64,000 bases of DNA, taken from the NCBI RefSeq assembly GCF_010015585.1, contig NW_022985082.1, positions 124,001 to 188,000 on the forward strand, read 5' to 3'. This DNA comes from Eremomyces bilateralis CBS 781.70 (taxonomy: Eukaryota > Ascomycota > Dothideomycetes > Eremomycetales > Eremomycetaceae). Positions 54,981 through 64,000 of the stretch are shown here, one piece after another. The position numbers were made by a program, and so were the translations under genes. Position 1 is the stretch's first letter, and every line of letters begins with the position of its first letter. The notes below the pieces were generated by a model, which saw only the letters and a program-made list of their open reading frames with translations, searched no databases and had not been told where the DNA came from.

Positions 54981-55618
54981 ATGCCCCCCAAGCGAACCAA
55001 AGCCGACTACGAAGCCGATGACTTCGTCGTCTCCGACGAACATGACGATTCCGCTCCCAGCAAGAGATCCAAAACCTCAAAGGTCGCCTCAAAGGGCGCG
55101 AGTAAAGTTAATAATAAACCGCAAACCGACGACGAAGGCGGATTGTTCTGGGAGGTATGTCTGGACCATCGGCGCCTGCGCAAGCCCGCAATCCACGCCC
55201 GCTAATCGAGGACCGGGCGCAGATCTCTAACACTCGACGGGTCACGATCAGCGAGTACAGAGGGAAGACGATGGTGAGCTTGCGGGAATATTACGAGAAA
55301 GACGGGAAGGTGTTGCCCGGGAGGAAGGTAGGCTCTATTCAGCCCTCTACTGAACCCCATGCTGGACATCTAGAATCTGACCACAGGGATACCTAGGGAA
55401 TTACCCTTACGCTGGAACAGTACTCAAATCTTGTCACTCTGCTACCGCACATCGAGAAGGTGCTGGACGATCGAGAGGAGCAGGTGGCGAGACCGGAATA
55501 TGATGAGTTGAAAGCGGAATCGGCAGAGGAGGATAAGATCGAGGTGAGGGGTATTGGGGGGTCGAAACCCGAGCCGTCGAGGCCAAATTTCGTAGCGACA
55601 GATGATGAGGATGAGTGA
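54981..55618 (+). CDS. SUB1: transcription coactivator Sub1 / PC4
   Basis: Three exons (54981-55154, 55223-55327, 55397-55618) code 166 residues. The N-terminal 50 residues are Lys/Ser/Asp-rich ([23 protein letters not shown]). The PC4 single-strand DNA-binding domain follows: [19 protein letters not shown], then [19 protein letters not shown] and, after the last splice, ISLT-like [19 protein letters not shown]. The acidic tail has EEDKIEV and ends in DDEDE. PC4/Sub1 binds melted promoter DNA and supports RNA polymerase II initiation, and also acts in 3'-end processing and repair. The intron 2 acceptor is CTAG directly before GGAATTACC, which restores the domain; the nearer CACAG does not. 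Confidence 0.92.
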
Positions 55619-58189
55619 GTGATAGTTGTGGTTGGGAAGAGCTGCTTGGATGAGGTGATTTTGGCACACATACCTTGCCTATTTGCGGTAAGGAGATGCG
55701 CCGCTAAGTGTATTATAGTATGAGAACAACCGTCGGTTCAGACGGCGTTAACGACAGGATGAATCATCTTCCCAAGCGTGTAGGATAAGTACGCTTGCAA
55801 AGGGGGTTGACAGCGCTCACTGTGGAGCGCCGATGACACGGCGAGAGAATCTTATAACGGGCCGAGTCCTTGAGAATCCAATGCGTACAACGTGCTGAGC
55901 GTGTGTTCGGAAGACATGGGGCTCCTCCATTCGATGAACTGCTTCCGTGTCCGTCTGATCATCCGTCTTCGGTTCAGTATAACCATTCAAACGCGAAAGG
56001 AAGCGTTCGAGTTCACCATTCTCCACAGCATCTCCCCTTCCTTCGTCGCTTGGTCCCCGAGCTTCCTCATTGAAGACGCTAACGGTGAAGTGATGGAGGA
56101 AATGTCACCGGGCTTCGGCTGCTTCTGCGGATATCGCTTCATCGACTGAGGCGACGCGACGTAGCATGTTAGACAAGTGTATGAATGCTCGAATAAATAG
56201 CACATGATAACAAGAGTCAGACTTGACGGGAATTGAGAGTTAGACCGTGCTTAAATACGACTCATGACAAGAGGGCGCTCCAGCGCCGGTTCTCTCCTCC
56301 GTAATGGTGGATATATCTTAAGAAATGCCCAAGCCAACACCGACGGGCATAGATTCGACACAAATTAGCAACGCTGAATACAGAAAACATGAGGTCTAGG
56401 CGATTAAGCCTGATCTGCAGTTCAAACGTATCGAATATCGATGCATTCAACGCGATCGACACGATCCGGATCGTAGATCCTCAGCCATATCTTGATTATC
56501 TTCCTTTTGATGTCGATCATCATGAAACTGTCCGTACAGCTGACGGAATTTTCGCCATCAACCGAGTGTTTGATATGAAGGCAAACAACGATAGTGTATA
56601 GGATGGACTTGAATCTTGATACTGACGGTTCCATTTCGACCGCCCCTGCAGTCTGGGCCTGATAGCGGGAAGCGTTGCCTGTTGCTCCTTGCTGCATAGG
56701 TACTTTCGCTTACGTACAGATACTGCGTCCCCTCAGGGTGTGCGTATGTGTAAACGAGAATACGTACGTACTACATAATTACTATGTATGTACAGGTAAG
56801 CAGCCACCCCACGCCATACAAGCAGTTGCAAGGCCAATCCACCTTCGAGTCAGGATACGTTGACTTGAAGTTGGCGAGCTTTGTGGTCTCCTAAACTGCT
56901 CACTGCTGGCCCGGTAGCTTTCATGAGCAGTGATACGGATACTGCATAATTACAGAATTGCCATGATAGATGTTCTCAGGTTATCCTGAATCCCACGACG
57001 GATCTCAGAACTGCCGAGCATCAGACTCGTTCTAGAAGGTGGTTAAGTGGAGGAACATTCATTGACATTTGACGCCAATGATGCGAAGATCAAATGCTGG
57101 CCGATGGTCCTGGTGCCAAGCCGCTTAGGACGCCACACTCCCCGCAGGCTGCAAGGCAGTCAGATACCAGGCAAGCCAGCGCAGCTTAACCATTCCAATG
57201 ATGATTCCAATTTCCATGTATTTATGCGTACAGATACTGAGTGGAACTTGGATTATGTGGCATAAAGACAGTGAAATGAGCTTCGAATCAATATCATTAT
57301 ATGTATGAATGTCATCCTGGTATCTGACAAAGTTAGCCGCGAAAAAGCAAATGAATACGGCAGCCCCTGTCGCGACTCGAACTCAGGTACGAATGATTGG
57401 GTGGTCCCCCTTTTCCCACCGCGAATGCTTAGCCTCCTCCACTGTGTTGAAGCTCCATCGTCAATTTGGCATTCCCATTAATCCGTTAGGTATTATCCAC
57501 TATCCCAATCCGATCATCCCGTAACCCGTTAGGCCTTGTCCCGTAGTCCAATTCGCTCGCGTGTCTATCCCTTTTACTGGTCCACAGAAGCGCTGGTCTT
57601 CTTGTTCACGAGGCTTGTCTTCGTCCATATTTCCACCTTCTCGTCGTTCTCTCCACTCCTGTCAACTGTCAAGTGTCAACAGTCTCCCTCCGTCGATCTC
57701 TTCAAACCACTCCTCGTGGCATCATCTGGCATGCAGCGAAGGAAGCCGATCCTTAACAATATAATTCGGTACTAATTCTCTTCTTTACCGCTTCGAGCGG
57801 GTACCCGACGACTGTGCTTTTTTTTTAATCTACCCATATTTTGCAGGCCTAGAGTTGGTGTGGCTTGCCTCGGAACACCCATTCTCCAACCACCACCAGG
57901 CAAGAAGCACGACCGCTCCATTCCTCTACGCTGTCTGTCGCAAGTTTTTGCTTCGTGCCTTCACCACCGATGCCAGGAATTCCACGTTAGAGATAGATTC
58001 TGGATTGTGCAACGTCGGTTACCTGCGATTCATCATCGCGTCAAATCTTCCAGTCACTATCGAGACAGCGGCTCCTGTGACACTTGAGTACATCAAAAGC
58101 CGCCGCAGTGCCGCACCCATTGGCACCACGCCTCTTACCGCCTTGACATCGACTCTTCTTCCTTCCCTTCTTTGCTTCCTCCTCTCGAC
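55619..58189. other. 2.6-kb region without a recognised gene
   Basis: Short frames only, including 55892-56149 and 56389-56601, none recognisable. A TACGTA-rich stretch lies at about 56759-56795. The last 600 bases become pyrimidine-rich and contain a TTTTTTTTT run near 57819, probably the SPA2 leader and promoter. Confidence 0.45.
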
Positions 58190-61100
58190 ATGACTTCTCA
58201 TATGCCAAATGGCGCCTTTCCACCCGGCTCGGTAGGCACCGCTGACGACTGGTCCATGCCTCGTTACGACAGCGGTCCCTACGCGGCCGCCGGTCCACCT
58301 GGAGGACCTGGAGGACCTGGACCTGGGGGACCTGGAGGATATGGTGGACCTGGACCTGGAGGGCATGGAGGACCTGGAGGGCATGGAGGACCTCGAGGAC
58401 CTCCACCGAACTCTCACAAGCCCTATCCGCCCCCCGGAGGTCCTCCGTTTCCTCAGAACGGACAAATGCACATGCCCCCCGGGCGAGGAAATCTCTACAC
58501 CCCTCCCGCCTCCGCCGCTGGCTCCGGACGTACCTCCGCATCCACCACCGTTACCGACTCACGCGGCCCTCCTCCCGGCCACCCCTCCCCTCCCGCATCC
58601 ATTGCCCGCTCCAGCATGGGTACCGGGCCCCGCGCCCCCTCCGTCGCCGGCAGCATCGATTCGCGACGCGCCTTCGTCATGGAAGAATCCCTCAACGAGC
58701 ACTATCACGTCCTCCAGAACTTTCTCTCCGCCTCCCTCGCCCAAGCCACCGCCGCCCGCCAAAACGACCGCGCACAAGCCAAGCTCCTCCGGCTGACCCT
58801 CGTGCAATTCCAAGAGCTCAGCACCGACGTCTACGACGAGCTCCTCCGACGCGAAGCCGTTCGAGCCAAGGGCGGCCCCAATGCGCCGAACAACGATATC
58901 CCGAGATATCTCCTCGCCAAACAAACCTTCCACTTCAAGCGCAACCAGGCCCGCCAGAAGCTGAGCACCCTGCCGACCGATCGCTTCCGCCTGCTGGCCA
59001 CCGACGTGTACTTCGAGCTGGAGCGCCGATATCCTCGGTTTACCGGCGCAGAGATGTCTCGCGCGGCGAGCCCCGCCCCGAGCACCGCGAGCAGTCGCCG
59101 CGCGCCGTCGAGCGTAGGGGGTGGGTCGATGATGGGGCCGGGCGGGTATCGGGGGCCGCCGAGGGGGCCGCCGGGATCGATGAGGCCGGGGATGCCGCCA
59201 CCGGGAGCGAATGGATATTCACAACGGGAGAGCTCGGCGAGTCAGCGGTCGATGGGGGGAGGGATGGGGAATGATTTGGGGAGGCCGTTGCCGAAGACGT
59301 TTCAGAGTAATACGATCGTGCCGAATAAGAGTACGATGGTGGAGGACGATGATGAGCCGAGTGGGGTGGAGGATGAGGATGATCAGATGGATGCGTTTGG
59401 GTTGGAGGGGGCGGCGAGGAGGGGAACGGAGGCGAGCATTGGAGGCGTTCAGGTGGGTTTTTAGGGTTGACTGAGTTGAGAGGTTACTGACAAGAGGATA
59501 GAGTAAGATGATCGACGAGTATCGGTCGCAGATCACGCAATTGGAAGAGAAAGTCGACGGTCTCGAAGCGAATCTTCGCGAGAAGGTCTCGGAAATCGAC
59601 GAGCTTCGAGCATTCAACAAGGATCGAGAAGACGTATGTTCCACCCCTTTTCTATCCAACATCATCTAACTCCTTCAGGCTCGCGATAAAGAACGCGCCG
59701 AATGGTCCAACACCCGTTTTGGACTCGAACGCCAGATCACCGATGCTCAATCACTCCACGACTCCCTGAAATCCGAAATCGACAAACTCCGTCTTGAAAA
59801 CGTCGATCTCTCCTCCCGTCCACCCCCGTCTCCTTCCAGCGACCCGCAAGCTATGGATGCCCTTCGTACCGAAGCATCCCACTTCCTTGCCGAAATGCGT
59901 GCCCTCACGGACTCCCACTCCGCAGCCGTCGACCGCGAAGAGGAGCTGTTGAAACGCGTGGCCGACCTTGAAATCGACCTGAAGGACTGGAAGACGCGGT
60001 ATGCACGCGCGAGGACGCAGCTACGGAGCGTCAGGACCAGCTCCTTGGGACTGAGTGGATCTGGCGGTGCAATCCCCGACGCCATGGCGGCTGCCCGCGA
60101 GGAGCAATTCATGCGGCAGGCCGGTGCAGTCCGCGACGTTGCGGTATCCCGCTGGCAGCTCGCGATCGACGATCTCCTGCGTGACGGACGTGGCGGAGAT
60201 GCCCGCGTGATCATGGAAGCCGTGAAGAACGTGGTCATCTCGGTGCGCCGCGTCACGAACGATCTTGAGGCGTCGGACGCGAACAACATGGGACTGATGA
60301 ATGGGGACTCGGAAAAGCACATAAAGCAGGTCAACCGATTGAAGATGCGCGTGTCCGCCGCCACGAACAACCTCATCACCGCATCGAAGAACCACGCCAG
60401 CGCCGCCGGCATCGCCCCCGTCTCGCTCCTCGATGCCGCCGCATCCCATCTCTGCACCGCGCTCGTCGAGCTCCTCCGCCTCGTTGGCGTCCGCAAAGCC
60501 GACCCCTCCGAATTCGACGCCCTCGACGACGACGCCCCCACCTCCCGCGAAGTCCGCGGCTACTCCTCCACCAGCGTCGGCAGCGGCGCCGATAGTCGCG
60601 GCTACTACTCCTCCAGTTACGGGAGCACCGCCGCGCCGACCCTGAACGGCGGGCCTGTCAACAGTGTCAAGCCGCTCGTCAACGGTCACATCCGCAACCT
60701 CTCCCGCGTCTCCGCCAACAGCAGCTACAGCACCACCAGCGCCGGCTCCCGCGCCTACCCCAATGCCCTCCGCCTCTCCCGCGGCGTCCGCAGCACCCCG
60801 TCCTGGGACGCCAACACCCCGCCGACCTCGTACCCCGCCGCCACCTACGCCAACGCCTACACCAACGCCTACGGCAACCTCAACGACATCACCGAGGACG
60901 GCACCGCGAACCCCGGCACGGAATTCACCGACGACCACGAACGCCGCGCCGTCCTCGATCTCAAAGACTATCTCGAAGACCGCACCGCGCAGCTCGTCAA
61001 CTCCATCCAACCCCTCGTCGCGAGCATCCGCGCGCGGCCCGTCGGCGCGGAGCTAACCGCGCAGGACGCGGAGACGGTGGCGCGCTACGTGGAGGACATT

Positions 61101-61488
61101 ATCGGGAGCACAGGGGAGATCAGCTCCCGGGCGAGGGGATTAGCAGAGCAGGGGGGCAAGGGGGTGTTGGGGGCGGTGGGGAAACATGTGCCGCCGGTAG
61201 TGGGTGTGTTGGAGGAATGTAAGGAGAGGTTGGGGGAGGAGTTGATGGAGATGAGGAGGAGAGGGGATGGGGTGGGGAGGGAGAGGGTACCGCCGGTAGC
61301 GTTTCGGGTGGCGAGGGGGACGAAGGTATGTTTTGATTCCTCTCTTCACTTCGTTTTTACTCCCGAGGAACTTATCTGTGTATCTGGGTGATCGGTGCTA
61401 ATTTTGCTTGCAGGAGTTATTGCTTCGCGTCGAGCGTATTGAGAGCGGTGAACTCACGGCCGAGATGGATCTACCGATGGAGATTTAA
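58190..61488 (+). CDS. SPA2: polarisome scaffold Spa2
   Basis: Four exons (58190-59452, 59502-59633, 59679-61325, 61414-61488) code 1038 residues. The start is Pro/Gly-rich with a collagen-like GPGG run (about 58298-58395). Two copies of the Spa2 homology (GIT) repeat follow at residues about 205-285: KLLRLTLVQFQELSTDVYDEL and RQKLSTLPTDRFRLLATDVYFEL. Exons 2 and 3 open with a coiled coil (MIDEYRSQITQLEEKVDGLE). A conserved helical block with VMEAVKNVVISVRRV and a C-terminal domain (DLKDYLEDRTAQLVNSIQPLV) complete the protein. Spa2 gathers formins, Pea2/Bud6 partners and MAP-kinase kinases at hyphal tips and septa and guides polarised growth. The last exon adds ELLLRVERIESGELTAEM. Codon use is strongly GC-biased. 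Confidence 0.93.
58298..58395 (+). repeat. 9-bp coding repeat in SPA2
   Basis: Imperfect GGACCTGGA units, coding Gly-Pro-Gly, interspersed with GGCATGGA units. Frame is kept throughout. Confidence 0.85.
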
Positions 61489-63471
61489 CTGAGCGGATCA
61501 CCGACACGATGATTTGCTTTGCTGTCCAGGCATTCGAACGGACGGATGGAGATCGGTGTACTAATCTTAATGCGATATTCCAAGCGAGTGCAGCGTTCCG
61601 CCCACTTGCGGCCTTCATTAGCGCTGTATTTAATTGACGTACTGTCGGTCATGGATGAGCGACGGTGATTGGTTGTTTGACTACCGTCTACGGTTTATTA
61701 CGAGCGAGCGAAGAGTGCATTTGCATTGCGTGGAGCGCGGGTGTGTGTCGTCTTCTGTCTGCTTCTTGAGGGCCCTTTTCGAGCGAGAGCGAGCGGTTAT
61801 GTATGTATGGGTGAATAGATTCGGAGGTTATGAGATGGGATGATACCTTGCATTTGGGTGATTTGGGATGTCGATTCGTGGTTTCGTGAGATGGACGATG
61901 TGTTGATATGTACGTGTTTATTGCCATACAGGTCTGGATGGACACGGGTTGGGGATTCACTTCATGCAACCCCAATCGTATTCAAGACTTCAATTCATTA
62001 CATTGTTTATCTACCACTCTATCTCACTATCTTACGCTATTATCCCACGCCCACCACTGGTGGGGTGCTTTGTGTGTGTTGATCGATCTGCGAGGGTGCT
62101 TGGGCCGTCCCTGAACTTGCTGCAAGGAGTGAACTTGTGGCTTTGCTATCACCTGCATCTCCCAAACCGCAGAGAATAGGTTCGGTTCTTATGGGTGGTT
62201 GGAATCCATTGGCAGTCCAATGCGATGGTTAGTGGCCAGATCGACCTAGTATGTAATACTCATTCGTGAGCAACCCCCATCAAATGACACTCAATCGAGC
62301 GACTCACCATCTCATATAGTATCCATCCCGACAAAGATCGTGTTCAAACTGAGTTTTCGGTCCCTGGAGTTGGGTTTTCATCTCCTAACAACCGACAATA
62401 ATTGGGAACTCGACGCACTTTCTGGTCAATGTTTCTGGTACTGGCTTCAGCGAATTCGCAGCGGGAGGGATTGCTTCGGGCCGGGATCTCCGGGATCTTC
62501 AAGCATGTCATCTCCGCAGCTTCGAGAATATAAACCATTTCGTATCGTAGGACTCATATATTTCTGGGGGCGCTGGTGCAGTCAGCGCATTTGAGTCTTC
62601 CGAGACAATCGACTGCTTCATGCAGCCCGCTCTGAGGGCATGACCCCGTTCGTATTTGCTCACCCAGCAGTGAATTTGACGGTTATCACGCATTCTCTGA
62701 CGGGGCAGCCAGTCATTGTCGTCCGCTATATCAAGCAGACCAACTACGATACCGCAACAGACATCCTTGCGTGTATGCTAGCTCTTTCTGCGCCGGGTGG
62801 AACATGAGCGCAAGATGTTGGTAGGGGCCTTTAGACGTAGATGTCACTCACCAGCACAGCGCAAAGATAAAATCCTTCACTCCACCATGGAGAGAGAGAA
62901 ATTAGAGGGATAGCTTGGACCTGGGTGGGCCCATTGGCATTGAAGATACATGGTTAAAGAAGACGCTTGTGAAGCTTGAAGAGGATAAACAGAGACAAAA
63001 CGCGCTTCGAGAGTACTTGGTCAAGCTATTACCATAAAGAAGGGATTAACTCATAGGACGTGCGCCAAAACGAAGATCTCGTGATGGCCGCACTGATTCC
63101 ACTGATCCATCACAGATTTTTAAACCTTGGAGTGCTACGACGTGCTATTCAAAGCTTGAGCGAGCATTCTCTTGGAACACACCTGTGTAGAACTAATGTT
63201 AAGGCCTAGCTCGTCTTCATTTGAGGCTTGAGTGAGGTCCACACCACTACGTAGTAGTGTCGGTCCGCGAGAGCCATAATAGTGGAGCCACTTCATGACT
63301 GATTTAGGTACGCTGTGATTTGAGAAAACAAACGAGACCGCGGTGTATAAATCTGGCTTCTGGAACCTTACTTCTATCATTCTCAAAAACCAACTATGTT
63401 GACCTGTACCGGCTTAGCGATAGAAGCAATGAAATCTCGTTTTTTGACTCGATATATACATGAAATGTCCG
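61489..63471. other. 2-kb convergent spacer
   Basis: Between SPA2 (plus) and the GST gene (minus). Frames are short and lack recognisable content. No RNA gene found. Confidence 0.5.
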
Positions 63472-64000
63472 TTATAGCTTTTTAGGTGCTTCAGACTTGA
63501 CTTTGCCAAGACCAGTGATAACAGCAGGGCGGGATTTCAAAGTGTTCAGCCATGCATGGACATTGGGAAAGTCCTTCTTTAAATCAATCGCATCTCCTGC
63601 CAACCACGGAATGATATCAAACCAGGGGATAAATGCAGTATCCGCATAACTGTACGTGTCATTCACCAGGTACTGATGCCCTTCAAGAACTCCATTCAAC
63701 ACACCCGACACGCGGCGAATTTCGTTGATATACCGATCAAAGGCACTCTGAATATGCTCCTTATGGTGGATCTTGAACCACACAGCCTGACCAAAGTACG
63801 GCCCTTGGCCAGATGCTTGGAAATGGAGCCACTGTTTGGCATAGTAGTACTCTGGGGTACCAGGAGGGAAGCTGATTGTTCTGTTTTCGTCGTATTTCTC
63901 CACCAGGTATTCGATGATTGCCGCCGACTCCCATAGAGTTATCCCAGTGTTAGGGTCTTCAATCGCGGGAACTCGCCCATTGGGATTGATCTTTTCATAA
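63472..64000 (-). CDS. glutathione S-transferase (Ure2p-like), 5' end outside window
   Basis: The frame is open from the window edge to a stop at 63472-63474, giving the last 175 or so residues. The visible part begins inside the thioredoxin-like N-terminal domain: NPNGRVPAIEDPNTG and then LWESAAIIEYLVEKYD, with the Glu-Ser pair that holds the gamma-glutamyl part of glutathione. The all-helical C-terminal domain follows, with AKQWLHFQASGQGPYFGQA, a sequence typical of fungal Ure2p-type GSTs, and YSYADTAFIPWF, the N-capping-box region. Such enzymes conjugate glutathione to electrophiles or reduce peroxides. The active-site Ser/Tyr/Asn lies before the window. No intron in the visible part. Confidence 0.9.
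   Translation of the reverse strand, partial: YEKINPNGRVPAIEDPNTGITLWESAAIIEYLVEKYDENRTISFPPGTPEYYYAKQWLHFQASGQGPYFGQAVWFKIHHKEHIQSAFDRYINEIRRVSGVLNGVLEGHQYLVNDTYSYADTAFIPWFDIIPWLAGDAIDLKKDFPNVHAWLNTLKSRPAVITGLGKVKSEAPKKL

Noticed and set aside
57350-57450. ACTCGAACTC, which looks like the T-loop of a tRNA on the minus strand
   Set aside because: The flanking bases do not pair as a five-bp T-stem and no acceptor stem or anticodon arm could be drawn.
60021-61010. A 329-codon minus-strand frame inside SPA2
   Set aside because: Gly/Val/Ala-rich shadow of a GC-rich exon.

Overview
The window is nuclear DNA of a filamentous ascomycete (Pezizomycotina, most likely Eurotiomycetes). The evidence is gene-dense layout on both strands, 41-130 nt GT-AG introns, a NimT-type Cdc25, a fungal Spa2, a GMN-type CorA protein of Alr/Mnr2 style and an AmdA/FmdA formamidase. 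Most spliced models were rebuilt by hand from reading frames and splice signals; the exon sums of all of them are multiples of three, which supports the joins. The sequence has two N runs: 1-231, and ten Ns at 12971-12980 inside a coding repeat.

Left part (1-16 kb): the 5' half of a Tc1/mariner transposase gene runs into the gap, followed by a cytochrome P450, a MYND zinc-finger gene, a broken protein-kinase copy, PEX7 and a CUE-AlkB-GRF alkylation-repair protein that share a divergent promoter carrying a strong hairpin, an unusually large secreted FAD oxidase with repeat insertions, and the Rab GAP Gyp1.

Middle (16-47 kb): the mRNA 3'-end factor Hrp1 with an exceptional 1.17-kb intron, a CorA-type Mg2+ transporter with the GMN motif, two small genes that overlap on opposite strands, a Tls1/C9orf78 splicing-factor homologue, a secreted cupin, a second MYND gene that is a divergent relative of the first, a 984-residue 2OG-Fe(II) oxygenase, the TFIIH helicase Rad3/XPD, the mitotic phosphatase Cdc25/NimT, the GINS subunit Sld5 and a dienelactone hydrolase.

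Right part (47-64 kb): the large RPA subunit Rfa1 with paired MluI cell-cycle boxes upstream, a formamidase with a cluster of GATA sites, a CorA-like protein lacking GMN that ends 12 bp from the formamidase stop, the PC4/Sub1 coactivator, the polarisome scaffold Spa2 and the 3' part of a glutathione S-transferase.

Most genes are housekeeping (replication, repair, RNA processing, peroxisome import, polarity), with scattered accessory genes (P450, FAD oxidase, cupin, MYND pair, GST). I saw no secondary-metabolite core enzyme, no CRISPR, no rRNA and no convincing tRNA. The least explained items are the modified FAD oxidase, the long Hrp1 intron, the promoter hairpin and the overlapping small gene pair.
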